Shown here: positions 51,111-59,923 of the stretch, in pieces | Position numbering within the stretch: position 1 is the stretch's first letter | How the letters are laid out: every line of letters starts with the position of its first letter | Assembly: GCF_003312875.1 (NCBI RefSeq) | Contig: NZ_CP015163.1 | Span: 1,488,001-1,552,000 of the forward strand | Length of the DNA: 64,000 nt | Source: Amycolatopsis albispora | GTDB taxonomy: Bacteria > Actinomycetota > Actinomycetes > Mycobacteriales > Pseudonocardiaceae | Direction of reading: 5' to 3' | The notes under the pieces: generated by a model | Told to the model about the DNA's origin: nothing | The model's input: the letters and a program-made list of their open reading frames with translations, nothing else | Databases searched by the model: none | Position numbers and translations under genes: made by a program

Positions 51111-52418
51111 ATGTCCCTGCCCGCCACCCCCGCCGCCGCGGCGGACTCCGAACTCGGCAAGCGCACCATCCGCAAGGTGGCCGTGCGGATCATGCCGATC
51201 GTCGGGCTGCTCTACATCTTCAACTACATGGACCGCGCCAACATCGGCTACGCCCAGCTCGGCATGGCCACCGAGCTGGCCATCGACGCGGCCACCTTCG
51301 GCATCGCCTCGGCGATCTTCTTCCTGGCGTACGTGGTCTTCGAGATCCCGAGCAACATGATCATGAAGAAGGTGGGCGCCCGGCTGTGGCTGTCCAGGAT
51401 CGCCATCAGCTGGGGCATCGTCACCGTGCTGACCGGGTTCGTCGCCGACGTGACCCAGTTGCTGATCGCCCGGATCCTGCTGGGCATCGCCGAAGCCGGG
51501 CTGTTCCCCGGCCTGCTGCTGTACCTGACGCTGTGGTTCCGCGGGCGTGAGCGCGGCCGCGCCATCGCCACGCTGGCGCTGGCTCAGCCGATCGCGCTGG
51601 TGCTGGGCAGCCTGAGCGGCGGCTGGATCCTCGACCACGTGCACTGGCTGGACATGAGCAGCTGGCAGTGGGTCTTCGTGCTCCAGGGCGCGCCCGCGGT
51701 GCTGATCGGCGTGCTCACGCTGCTCTACCTGCCGAACAAGCCCGCCGACGCGCGGTTCCTCTCGAAGGAGGAGAGCGGCTGGTTGCAGTCGGAGATCGAC
51801 AAGGAGTACCAGCCGGAACGGAAGGAGACCTTTCTCGGGCAGCTGCGGGCGGTTCGCAACGGCAAGGTGCTGCACCTGGCGGTGGCGAACCTGTTCATCG
51901 CCTGCGGGCTCTACGGGCTGACCTTCTTCCTGCCGTTGATCGTCAAGCAGCTGGACCCGGCGTACTCGTCGACCAACATCGGCCTGCTGGGCGCGGTGCC
52001 GTACGTCGTCGGCGCGGTCGGGATGTTGTTGCTGGCACGCAACTCCGACCGAACCGGTGAGCGCAAGCTGCACGTCATCGCGCTGGTCCTGGTGGCCGCG
52101 GTCGGCTTCCTCGGCGCCATCCTGTTCAAGACCACGCCGGTGCTGTCGCTGATCAGCCTGTCGCTGGCGGCGGTCGGTGTGCTCGGCTACCTGGCGCCGT
52201 ACTGGGCGATGGCCGCGAAGGTGCTGTCCAAGGAGCACACCGCGGTCGGCCTCGCCGGGATCAACTCGATCGCCGCGCTGGGCGGGTTCTTCGGCCCGTA
52301 CGCGATCGGGCTGGCGGCCACGGAGACCGACGTGACCGTCGGCCTGTACTTCCCGATCGGCTGCCTGGTGGTCTCGGCGATCATGCTGTCGTTCCTGCGG
52401 GTCCCGAGGGAAGCATGA
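51111..52418 (+). CDS. MFS transporter, anion:cation symporter (ACS) family
   Basis: 435 residues from ATG 51111 (GAGGAG upstream). Twelve membrane segments; LLYIFNYMDRANIGYAQLGM is the diagnostic first segment of the ACS/phthalate-permease group, with the conserved motif D-R-A-N. GIAEAGLFPGLLLYLTLWFRGRERGRA lies in segments 4-5. Members import aromatic or sugar acids with protons. It is the likely uptake system for the substrate of this operon. Overlaps the next gene by ATGA. Confidence 0.93.
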   Translation: MSLPATPAAAADSELGKRTIRKVAVRIMPIVGLLYIFNYMDRANIGYAQLGMATELAIDAATFGIASAIFFLAYVVFEIPSNMIMKKVGARLWLSRIAISWGIVTVLTGFVADVTQLLIARILLGIAEAGLFPGLLLYLTLWFRGRERGRAIATLALAQPIALVLGSLSGGWILDHVHWLDMSSWQWVFVLQGAPAVLIGVLTLLYLPNKPADARFLSKEESGWLQSEIDKEYQPERKETFLGQLRAVRNGKVLHLAVANLFIACGLYGLTFFLPLIVKQLDPAYSSTNIGLLGAVPYVVGAVGMLLLARNSDRTGERKLHVIALVLVAAVGFLGAILFKTTPVLSLISLSLAAVGVLGYLAPYWAMAAKVLSKEHTAVGLAGINSIAALGGFFGPYAIGLAATETDVTVGLYFPIGCLVVSAIMLSFLRVPREA

Positions 52419-53200
52419 AAGCGCTGACGGAGGGGCTTTTCGACGACGCCGCGGTGTTTCCGCCCGGCTCGGCCAGTTTGCCCGACGCGTTGACCGCCCA
52501 CTTCGGACATCGCCGGGCGTGGTACGCCGGAATGGTCGGCCCGCTCGTGCTGGCCGAGTCCATGTTGGACTCCTTGGGCGACGCCCGGCCCGCGGTCGCG
52601 CTGACGTTCCCGGGTGGCCCGGACCGGGTGCCGGCGGTTCGCGCGCGGGCGGCGGCGATGGGTGTGCGCGTGGTGGCCTGGGAGATCGCCGGGGCCTTGC
52701 CGTCCGGTTTGGACGGTGACGTGTACGTTGAGATCCCGCGTGACGAACGGCGGCTCCAGGTGCTGGCTTCGCTGGCGGGAACGCCGTACCGGGCCAAGTT
52801 CCGGACCGGCGGGGTGACGGCGGATCTCTACCCGTCGGAAGCGGAACTGGCTTCCTCGGTGTGCGCGGCGGTCCGGGCCGGGGTTCCGTTCAAGGCCACC
52901 GCCGGTCTGCACCACGCGCTGCGCAACACCGATCCGGAGACCGGCTTCGATCAGCACGGCTTCCTGAACCTGTTGCTGGCCACCGACGCCGCGGTGCGGA
53001 ACGGGGGAGAGGAACGGGTCGAAGCGCTCCTGGCCGAGCGGGACGCCGACGTGGTCACCGCCCGGATTCGCGAGTGGACACCGGAGCGGGTCGCGATCGC
53101 CCGCTCGTGGTTCACCTCGTTCGGCACGTGCAGCATCGAGGAACCACTGGCCGAACTGACCGCACTGGGCCTGCTGGGCCCGGACCGAGGAGAACGATGA
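52415..53200 (+). CDS. Uncharacterised 261-residue protein coupled to fumarylacetoacetase
   Basis: Starts at an ATG overlapping the MFS stop and ends in an ATGA overlap with fahA. Soluble, no signal peptide. Visible features: LTEGLFDDAAVFPPGSASL at the N-terminus, GHRRAWYAGMVGPLVL, a YVEIPRD strand, PYRAKFRTGGVTADLYPSEAELAS, a helix with FKATAGLHHALRN, and the C-terminal WFTSFGTCSIEEPLAELTALGLL. Alternating strand/helix pattern and the KFRTGG, KATAGLHH segments recall a TIM-barrel enzyme, with Lys and His candidates for catalysis. The family is not recognised with certainty; its coupling to FAH implies a step near the end of the pathway. Confidence 0.8.
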   Translation: MKALTEGLFDDAAVFPPGSASLPDALTAHFGHRRAWYAGMVGPLVLAESMLDSLGDARPAVALTFPGGPDRVPAVRARAAAMGVRVVAWEIAGALPSGLDGDVYVEIPRDERRLQVLASLAGTPYRAKFRTGGVTADLYPSEAELASSVCAAVRAGVPFKATAGLHHALRNTDPETGFDQHGFLNLLLATDAAVRNGGEERVEALLAERDADVVTARIREWTPERVAIARSWFTSFGTCSIEEPLAELTALGLLGPDRGER

Positions 53201-54360
53201 TCCCGCACGATTCGCTGTTCGGCCCGGACAACCTGCCCTACGGGGTGTTCTCGGCCGGGGGTTCGGCGCCCCGGGTGGGCGTGCGTGTCGGGGATTCCGT
53301 CGTCGACCTGGCCGCCGCCCTGGGTGACGACGTGTTCGCGGCGCCGACCCTGAACCCGTTCATGGCGCAGGGGTACGACCGGTGGGTGGCGGTGCGTTCG
53401 CGGATCACCGACCTGGTTCGCGGGGAACTGCCCGCCGACGTCGTGCACGCGGTGGACGACGTGCGGATGCACCTTCCGTTCGAAGTCGCCGACTACGTGG
53501 ACTTCTACGCTTCGGAGCACCACGCGTCCAATGTGGGCAGGCTGTTCCGGCCGGGCGCCGAGCCGCTGCTGCCGAACTGGAAGCACCTGCCGGTGGGCTA
53601 CCACGGCCGGGCGGGCACGGTGGTGGTGTCCGGGACCGGCATCGTGCGCCCGTCCGGGCAGCGCAAGTCGCCTTCGGAGCCCGCGCCGGTGTTCGGCCCG
53701 AGCACGCGCCTCGACATCGAAGCGGAACTCGGTTTTGTGGTGGGTACGGGCACCCCGCCGAACACCCCGATCCGGCCCGACGACTTCGCGCGGCACGTGT
53801 TCGGGGTGGTGCTGGTCAACGACTGGTCGGCGCGGGACATCCAGGCTTGGGAGTACGTGCCCCTGGGGCCGAACCTGGGCAAGAGCTTCGCGACCTCGAT
53901 CTCGCCGTGGGTGGTGCCGGTGCTGGCGCTGGAGGGCGCGCGGGTGCCGCTGCCGGGGCAGGCCGATCCGGAGCCGCTGCCGTACCTGCGGGAGAGCGCG
54001 TCGTGGGGGCTGGACGTCGAGCTGGTGGTGCGGTGGAACGGGGAGGAGGTCAGCCGCCCGCCGTACCGGGAGATGTACTGGTCGCCCGCGCAGATGCTGG
54101 CGCACCTGACGATCAACGGTGCTTCGGCGCGCACCGGGGACCTCTTCGCCTCAGGCACCGTCTCCGGCGCGGCGAAGGGGGAGCGGGGCTCCTTCCTGGA
54201 ACTCGCCTGGGGCGGCGCGGAACCCCTGACCGTCGGCGGGGAGGCCCGAACCTTCCTGCTCGACGGCGACGAGGTCACGATCACCGCCAGCGCGCCCGGC
54301 CCCAACGGCACCCGGATCGGGTTCGGCGAGGTGACCGGCCGCGTGCTCCCGTCTGTATAA
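53197..54360 (+). CDS. fahA: Fumarylacetoacetase (FAH), full-length type
   Basis: 387 residues from ATG 53197. N-terminal SH3-like FAA_hydrolase_N part (LFGPDNLPYGVFSAGG) then the FAH fold. Metal and catalytic residues recognisable: Asp in YVDFYASEHHASNVG with the catalytic His, paired Glu in RLDIEAELGFVVG, Asp in LVNDWSARDIQAWEY, and the Lys-containing GKSFATSISPWV. Hydrolyses the C-C bond of fumarylacetoacetate or a related acylpyruvate/diketone. No homogentisate dioxygenase or maleylacetoacetate isomerase is nearby, so this copy may serve a different substrate. Last gene of the operon. Confidence 0.92.
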   Translation: MIPHDSLFGPDNLPYGVFSAGGSAPRVGVRVGDSVVDLAAALGDDVFAAPTLNPFMAQGYDRWVAVRSRITDLVRGELPADVVHAVDDVRMHLPFEVADYVDFYASEHHASNVGRLFRPGAEPLLPNWKHLPVGYHGRAGTVVVSGTGIVRPSGQRKSPSEPAPVFGPSTRLDIEAELGFVVGTGTPPNTPIRPDDFARHVFGVVLVNDWSARDIQAWEYVPLGPNLGKSFATSISPWVVPVLALEGARVPLPGQADPEPLPYLRESASWGLDVELVVRWNGEEVSRPPYREMYWSPAQMLAHLTINGASARTGDLFASGTVSGAAKGERGSFLELAWGGAEPLTVGGEARTFLLDGDEVTITASAPGPNGTRIGFGEVTGRVLPSV

Positions 54361-54417
54361 CGCCCTATTCAGCACCGCTTCAAAGCGCATCATCTCGGCC
54401 ACTCAAAGAAAACCGGC
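54361..54417. other. Convergent gap between fahA and GH4
   Basis: 57 bp. Less GC-rich than the flanking genes. Only a tiny GCTT/AAGC stem is visible; no convincing terminator. Confidence 0.4.
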
Positions 54418-55752
54418 TCAGGACAGGTCGGCGAGGTCGGGGAAGGCGGTTACGTAGTCGTCCAGTACTTGGCTGGCGGCGGCGACCGAGTCCACCAGCG
54501 GGTGCGAGCCCAGCGCCAGGAGAGCCGACGAGCGGCGCCGGGTGACGGCGGCCTCGATGGTGGCGCGTTCAACGCCTTTCACCTGCTGCATCAGCCCCAG
54601 TTCGGTCGGGCGCACCTGGCCGACCGCCAGGGCGCGCGGGCCGTTGCCGTCCACCACGCACGGGACCTCCACCACGGCGTCCTCGTCCAGGCCTGCCACC
54701 GCGCCCCGGTTTCGCACGTTCAGGATCAGCGACGCGTCCTCGTTGCCCGCGATCGCGTGCATCAACCGCAGCGCGACCTCCTCGTACCCACCGCCGTCGG
54801 TGTCGCAGGTGTCGCGTTCGCCCGCGCCCGCGACGGCCCGGCCTTCCGCCAGGTAGCTGCGTTCGCGTTCGGCGCGGGTTTCCTGCCAGCGCGAAAGCGC
54901 CGAGCCAGGGTCCCGCGCCGCGTCGGCGTAGAAGGTGCGTTGCTGTTCACGGAGGAACTCGCCGCGGGTGGTTTCCTGGACGCCCATCTGCGCCAGCGTT
55001 TCCCTGGCGAAGTAGTAGTAGTGCAGGTACTCGTTGGGCACCGCGCCCAGTGTCCGCAGCCACCGCGCACCGAACAGCTTGCCCTCTTCGAAAGAGGTCA
55101 GCGCGGGCGAGTCGAACAAGCCCGGCAGCACGTCACGACCGCCGACCAGCACGCGCCGCAGCCAGCCCAGGTGGTTGAGGCCCACGTAGTCGAACGACGC
55201 ACTGGCCGCGTCGACGCCCAGTGCGCGGGCCACCCGGCGGCACAGCCCGACGGGCGAGTCGCAGATGCCGATCACGCGGTCGCCCAGCACCGCCGACATC
55301 GCCTCGGTGACCACACCGGCCGGATTGGTGAAGTTGATGACCCACGCGTCGGGCGCGCGCTCGGCCACCGTCCTGGCGATGTCCAGCGCGACCGGCACCG
55401 TGCGCAGGGCGTAGCAGATCCCGCCCGGCCCCACGGTTTCCTGGCCGAGCAGGCCGTGCCGGAGCGGGACCCGCTCGTCCACGCTGCGGCCCTCCAGCCC
55501 GCCCACCCTGATCGCCGAGAACACCATGTCCACATCGGACAGTGCCTCGCCGAGTGACGTGGTGGTGGTGATGCGCGGCCGCCACGCGGCGCCCGCGGCC
55601 TGCTGGTCGAGCACCGCGCCGATCGCGGCGAGCCGCTCCGGCCGCACGTCGTGCAGCACCAGCTCGGTCACCAGCCGCGCGGGATCGGCCAGCAGACTGG
55701 CGTGCACCAGCGGCACCCGGAACCCGCCGCCACCCAGGATCGCCAGCCTCAT
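54418..55752 (-). CDS. Glycoside hydrolase family 4 (6-phospho-beta-glucosidase-like)
   Basis: 444 residues. NAD+- and metal-dependent GH4: dinucleotide motif RLAILGGGGFRVPLVHASLL, AIRVGGLEGRSVDERVPLRHGLLGQETVGPGGICYALRT, NFTNPAGVVTEA, metal ligand Cys in ICDSPVGLCRR and His in VGLNHLGW. Cleaves glycosidic bonds by oxidation-elimination, usually of 6-phospho sugars. Its ATG overlaps the DeoR stop, and it is divergent from a sugar kinase-importer operon. The kinase could supply the phosphosugar substrate. Specificity is not readable from sequence alone. Confidence 0.92.
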   Translation of the reverse strand: MRLAILGGGGFRVPLVHASLLADPARLVTELVLHDVRPERLAAIGAVLDQQAAGAAWRPRITTTTSLGEALSDVDMVFSAIRVGGLEGRSVDERVPLRHGLLGQETVGPGGICYALRTVPVALDIARTVAERAPDAWVINFTNPAGVVTEAMSAVLGDRVIGICDSPVGLCRRVARALGVDAASASFDYVGLNHLGWLRRVLVGGRDVLPGLFDSPALTSFEEGKLFGARWLRTLGAVPNEYLHYYYFARETLAQMGVQETTRGEFLREQQRTFYADAARDPGSALSRWQETRAERERSYLAEGRAVAGAGERDTCDTDGGGYEEVALRLMHAIAGNEDASLILNVRNRGAVAGLDEDAVVEVPCVVDGNGPRALAVGQVRPTELGLMQQVKGVERATIEAAVTRRRSSALLALGSHPLVDSVAAASQVLDDYVTAFPDLADLS

Positions 55753-56522
55753 ACCTCGTGCACCTCCACGCCCGCCTCACGCATCACGGCGAGCGTCTCC
55801 GGGCTCGCCCCCGCGTTGGTCACCAGCACGTCCAGCTCCTCGGGCCCGCACACCCTGGCCATGCCGGCGCCGGGGAACTTGCGCGCCTCCGCCAGCAGCA
55901 CCACCTGCCCGGCGGCGGCCAGCATGGCGCGCTTGCCGGGCACCTCGACCACCGTGTCGTCCATCAGCGCCCCGTCCCGCCCGACGCCGGAGGCCGAGAC
56001 GAACAGCCGGTCGGCACGCACCTGCCGCAGCGCGTCCTCGGTCAGGAAGCCGACCATCGACCGGTAGTTGCGCCGCACCAGCCCGCCGAGCAGCAGCAGT
56101 TCGACCGCGTGGTCGTCGGCGAACTCGTCGTAGACCGCCAGATTGCTGGTCACCACGGTGATCCGCCTGCCGTGCAGGTGCTTGGCCAGCTGGTGCACGG
56201 TGGTGCCGATGTCGAGCAGCAGCACCTCGCCGTCGCGGACCAGCTTCGCCGCGGCCGCCGCGATGGCCGCCTTGCCGCTCTGGTCGGTACCCGCCACCAG
56301 GTCGAACGGCAGCTCGGCCGACGGGTTGAGCACGGCACCGCCGTGCACCCTGGTCAGCACCCCGTCGCGTTCCAGCGAGATCAGGTCGCGCCGGATGGTG
56401 GCCGCGCTGGTCTGCAGCTGCTCCGCCAGCACGGCGATCGACGCCGACCCGTCGCGGGTCAGGCATCGCACGATCTCCGAGTACCGGCGCTGGGGTAGCA
56501 CGAGGTGGACATTATCAGTCAT
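55749..56522 (-). CDS. DeoR/GlpR family transcriptional regulator
   Basis: 257 residues from ATG 56522 (CAGAGA upstream; the frame is open for 11 more codons). N-terminal helix-turn-helix VLAEQLQTSAATIRRDLISLERDGVLTRVHGGAVL is the DeoR signature. The sugar-phosphate-isomerase-like effector domain contains LLLDIGTTVHQLAKHL and TSNLAVYDEF. Co-translated with GH4 and divergent from the PfkB operon. The short AT-richer gap between them carries direct repeats, so it probably controls both directions in response to a phosphosugar. Confidence 0.93.
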   Translation of the reverse strand: MTDNVHLVLPQRRYSEIVRCLTRDGSASIAVLAEQLQTSAATIRRDLISLERDGVLTRVHGGAVLNPSAELPFDLVAGTDQSGKAAIAAAAAKLVRDGEVLLLDIGTTVHQLAKHLHGRRITVVTSNLAVYDEFADDHAVELLLLGGLVRRNYRSMVGFLTEDALRQVRADRLFVSASGVGRDGALMDDTVVEVPGKRAMLAAAGQVVLLAEARKFPGAGMARVCGPEELDVLVTNAGASPETLAVMREAGVEVHEV

Positions 56523-56549
56523 TTCTCTGCACGGGCAGTTGTCATTTCC
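56518..56549. promoter_or_regulatory. Direct repeats in deoR/pfkB divergent promoter
   Basis: GTCATTTC occurs at 56518-56525 and 56541-56548, 23 bp apart, followed by a small CCTTT-CA-AAAGG dyad (56548-56559). This is the only AT-rich stretch in the area. DeoR-family repressors commonly use spaced direct repeats; the assignment is inferred. Confidence 0.5.
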
Positions 56550-56593
56550 TTTCAAAAGGGTGCAGACTGCCGGGACCCGGTGAAGGAGGCGCG

Positions 56594-57754
56594 GTGACTC
56601 CAGGGAACGACGACAACGGTGCCGCCGGCGGTGGTGGCAACGGTGACTGCGGTGGCGGTGGCGGTGGCAGGACGGTCGGTGACGTGACGATCGATCTCGA
56701 CGCGGGTGCCAGGACGAGCGCGGGAGATCCGCCGGCGCTCGACATCCTGCTGTCCGGCACGGTGTTCCTCGACATCATCTTCACCGGCCTGCCGCAGCTG
56801 CCCGAGCCGGGCACCGAGGTGTGGGCCACCGGGCTCGGCTCCAGCCCCGGCGGCATCGCGAACCTGGCGGTCGCGTTGTCGCGGCTGCAGATGCGCACCG
56901 GGCTGGCCGCGGCGTTCGGCGAGGACGCCTACGGGGACTTCTGCTGGGACGTGCTGGCCAACCAGGAGGGCGTGGACCTGTCGCATTCGCGCCGGTTCTA
57001 CGGCTGGCACTCACCGCTGACCGTGTCCATGGCGGTGGAGAAGGACCGCAGCATGGTCACCCACGGCCATCCCGCGCCGATCAGCGCCGACGACCTGCTC
57101 AACCCGCCGCCGCCGACGCGCGCCTGCTTCGTCCACGTCGATCTGCACGACGACGAGTGGGTGCGCACCGCCAAGCGCAACGGCGCGCTGCTTTTTGCCG
57201 ACGTCGGCTGGGATCCGACGCAGCGGTGGGAACCGGCGATGCTGCGCCAGCTGCTCGAAGGCTACGACGTGGTGCTGCCCAACAGCGTGGAAGCCACCCG
57301 CTACACCCGCACCGACAACGTGCGCAGCGCGGCCGCCAAGCTTGCCGAGATCGTGCCCGCGGTGGTGGTCACGCGCGGGCCGCGCGGGGCGTACGCGGTG
57401 GATTCGGCCACCGGCGAGGAAGCCGACGTCGGCGGGCTCAACGTGGCGGCGCTGGACCCGACCGGCGCGGGTGACGTGTTCGGCGCCGGGTTCGTGCTGG
57501 GCACGCTGGCCGGCTGGCCGCTGGCCGACCGGGTGCACTTCGCCAATCTCTGCGCCGCGTTGTCGGTTCAGCACTTCGGCGGTTCCCAGTCGGCACCCGG
57601 CTGGGGTGACATCGCCGCGTGGTGGCGGCTGGTCGGCCGCCGCGACGAGCGGGATCTGCGGGGTTACGCCTTTCTCAGCGAACTGCTGCCCGAGCGGGGC
57701 AGCACCCAGGTGCGCCGGGCCAGCGCCACGATCGGATTGCGAGGCATATCGTGA
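56594..57754 (+). CDS. PfkB family carbohydrate kinase
   Basis: 386 residues from GTG 56594 (GGAGG upstream). The first ~45 residues are an unusual Gly/Asn/Asp-rich leader with no homology expected; the domain proper starts at LDILLSGTVFLDIIFTGLPQLP. Sugar-binding GSSPGGIANLAVALSRL, then the PfkB signature 2 ALDPTGAGDVFGAGFVLG with catalytic Asp (about residue 294). Phosphorylates a sugar imported by the downstream transporter. Overlaps the binding-protein gene by GTGA. Confidence 0.9.
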   Translation: MTPGNDDNGAAGGGGNGDCGGGGGGRTVGDVTIDLDAGARTSAGDPPALDILLSGTVFLDIIFTGLPQLPEPGTEVWATGLGSSPGGIANLAVALSRLQMRTGLAAAFGEDAYGDFCWDVLANQEGVDLSHSRRFYGWHSPLTVSMAVEKDRSMVTHGHPAPISADDLLNPPPPTRACFVHVDLHDDEWVRTAKRNGALLFADVGWDPTQRWEPAMLRQLLEGYDVVLPNSVEATRYTRTDNVRSAAAKLAEIVPAVVVTRGPRGAYAVDSATGEEADVGGLNVAALDPTGAGDVFGAGFVLGTLAGWPLADRVHFANLCAALSVQHFGGSQSAPGWGDIAAWWRLVGRRDERDLRGYAFLSELLPERGSTQVRRASATIGLRGIS

Positions 57755-59076
57755 AACGCCGTTCCTCCACCGCACTCGTTCTCGCGGCCTTCGCACTGGC
57801 CGCCTGCGCGCCCGGCGGCTCGTCCGACCGGCCCGCCGACCGCCCGGCCGGGGAGGTCCGCACCGACGTGGCCGCGATGGGCGAGGTGACGCTCACCGTC
57901 TGGGACCAGGAAACCCGGGCGGGCCAGGAAGAGCAGATCACCCGGCTGAACGAGCAGTTCCAGCGCGCCCATCCGAACATCAGGATCAACCGCGTGGCGC
58001 GGTCGTTCGACGACCTGCGCAACACGGTGAAGCTGGGGCTGAGCGGCAACGAGGCACCCGACATCGCGCAGGTCAACAACGGCAAGCAGGACATGGGTGC
58101 GTTTGTCAAGGCCGGCCTGCTGGTGCCGCTGGACGGGTACGCGCAGGCGTACGGCTGGACGAACCGCTACCCGGAGTCCGTGCGCCGCCTGGCGTCCTAT
58201 CCGGACAGTGGGGATGCCCTCGGTGAGGGCAAGTTGTACGGCGTGCCGCAGACCGGTGAGCTGGTCGGCATCTTCTACAACAAGACGAAGCTGGCCGAGC
58301 TGGGCCTGACGCCGCCGACCACCTGGGCCGAGTTCGACGCCGCGCTGGCCAAGGCGAAGGCCGCCGGGCAGCTGCCCATCCAGTTCGGCAACCTGGAGAA
58401 GAGCGCCGGGCCGTACCTGTTCGGCGTGGCCATGCACCGGCATTCCCAGCCCGCCGCGGAAATCGCGCTGGCCACCGGCCGTCCGGAGGCGAGCTGGCCG
58501 ACCGACGCCAACCGGGCCGCCGCCCGGCAGCTGCTGGACTGGGCGGGCCAGGGTTACCTGACGCCGGGGTTCGCCGGGTTGAAGAACGACGATTCGTGGG
58601 CCAACTTCGCCAAGGGCGAGGGCGTTTTCCACATCAACGGCACCTGGCTGACGCCGGACCTCAAGGCCGCCATGGGCGACTCGGCCGGCTTCCTGCGCCC
58701 GCCCGGCGAGTCGATCACCGGCGGCACCGGCCTGCCGTGGGCGATCAGCTCGAAGAGCAAGAACCCGGACGCGGCCGCCGCGTACCTCAACTTCATCACC
58801 TCACCGGAGGCGATGAAGGTACTCGGCGAAACGGCGAACCTGCCGGTGCTCGATGCCGCCCAGCAGCCCGCGACCGGGCTGCAGAAGGAGGTTTTCGACG
58901 CCTGGCAGTCGGCGTCGGCTTCGGCGGGCCTGGTGCCCTACCTCGACTACGCCACGCCGAACGCCTACGAGGTGGTCAGCGGTGCGGTCGAGCAGCTGCT
59001 GAGCGGGGCGCTGGACACCGAGAAGTTCCTCGGCACGCTGCAGGCCGATCTGGACGCCGGCCGTGGCGGCAGGTGA
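57751..59076 (+). CDS. Extracellular sugar-binding lipoprotein of ABC importer
   Basis: 441 residues from GTG 57751. Lipoprotein signal KRRSSTALVLAAFALAAC with lipidated Cys19, then a Gly/Ser/Pro linker. Family 1 solute-binding domain: VTLTVWDQETRAGQEEQITRLNEQFQRAHP, DIAQVNNGKQDMGAFVKAGLLVPLD, GVPQTGELVGIFYNK and GTGLPWAISSKSKNPDAAAAYLNF. Captures an oligosaccharide and delivers it to the two permeases downstream. The next gene starts inside its 3' end. Confidence 0.93.
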   Translation: MKRRSSTALVLAAFALAACAPGGSSDRPADRPAGEVRTDVAAMGEVTLTVWDQETRAGQEEQITRLNEQFQRAHPNIRINRVARSFDDLRNTVKLGLSGNEAPDIAQVNNGKQDMGAFVKAGLLVPLDGYAQAYGWTNRYPESVRRLASYPDSGDALGEGKLYGVPQTGELVGIFYNKTKLAELGLTPPTTWAEFDAALAKAKAAGQLPIQFGNLEKSAGPYLFGVAMHRHSQPAAEIALATGRPEASWPTDANRAAARQLLDWAGQGYLTPGFAGLKNDDSWANFAKGEGVFHINGTWLTPDLKAAMGDSAGFLRPPGESITGGTGLPWAISSKSKNPDAAAAYLNFITSPEAMKVLGETANLPVLDAAQQPATGLQKEVFDAWQSASASAGLVPYLDYATPNAYEVVSGAVEQLLSGALDTEKFLGTLQADLDAGRGGR

Positions 59077-59923
59077 GCCGAGGCGGGTCGGCTACCTCTA
59101 TGTGCTTCCCGCGCTGGCGGTGTACGGCCTGTTCCTGCTCTTCCCGCTGCTGCACAGCGGCTGGCTTTCGCTGTTCGACTGGGACGGGCTGAGCCCGGGC
59201 ACCTGGGCGGGTCTGGACAACTACGTCGAGCTGGCCACCGAGGAAGGCGCGGCGGCCGCGTTCGGGCACGTGGCGGTGCTGGTGCTGTTCTTCGCCGTGC
59301 TGCCGGTGTGCATCGGGCTGGTGCTGGCCACCGTGCTGCACCGGACGCGGGTGCGCGGGCTGCCGTTCTTCCGCACCGCCCTGTTCCTGCCGCAGGTGGT
59401 GGCCATGGTGGTGGTCGCCGTGGCGTGGCAGCGGATCTTCGCGCCCGACGGCGTGCTCAACGCCGTGCTCGGCACTCCCGGACATGCCTGGCTCGGCGAC
59501 GAGAGCACCGCGCTGCTCGCGGTCGGCGTGGTCGGCACCTGGGTGCAGACCGGCCTGGCCATGGTGTTGTTCCTCGGCGGCATCGGGAAGATCTCCGGTG
59601 ACCTGTTCGACGCGGTGCGGATGGACGGCGCCGGTCCGGTGCGCGAGTTCCGCACGGTGATCCTGCCGTCGCTGCGCCCGGAGATCGGGGTGGCGCTCAC
59701 GCTGACCGTCATCGCCGCGCTGCGCACCTTCGACCTCGTGTACATGATGACGCCGCAGGGCGGGCCCGGTGGCTCGACCACGGTGCCCGCGTACGAGATC
59801 TACCAGCGGGCCTTCCACGGCGGGCAGGTGGGCTCGGCCGCGGCGATGGGCGTGACGATCACGCTGCTCGCCTTCGCCGTCACCTTCGTGATCACCCGGA
59901 TCTCCGGTGGGGAGCGCCGATGA
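59063..59923 (+). CDS. Sugar ABC transporter permease (MalF type)
   Basis: 286 residues from GTG 59063, which overlaps the binding-protein gene by 14 bp. Six membrane segments starting VGYLYVLPALAVYGLFLLFPLLHSGWLSLFDWDG. The ATPase-contact EAA loop is KISGDLFDAVRMDGAGPVREFRTVILPSLRP. Pairs with the following MalG-type permease (ATGA overlap). No ATPase gene is in the operon; actinomycetes often share one (MsiK). Confidence 0.93.
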   Translation: MAAGEPRRVGYLYVLPALAVYGLFLLFPLLHSGWLSLFDWDGLSPGTWAGLDNYVELATEEGAAAAFGHVAVLVLFFAVLPVCIGLVLATVLHRTRVRGLPFFRTALFLPQVVAMVVVAVAWQRIFAPDGVLNAVLGTPGHAWLGDESTALLAVGVVGTWVQTGLAMVLFLGGIGKISGDLFDAVRMDGAGPVREFRTVILPSLRPEIGVALTLTVIAALRTFDLVYMMTPQGGPGGSTTVPAYEIYQRAFHGGQVGSAAAMGVTITLLAFAVTFVITRISGGERR

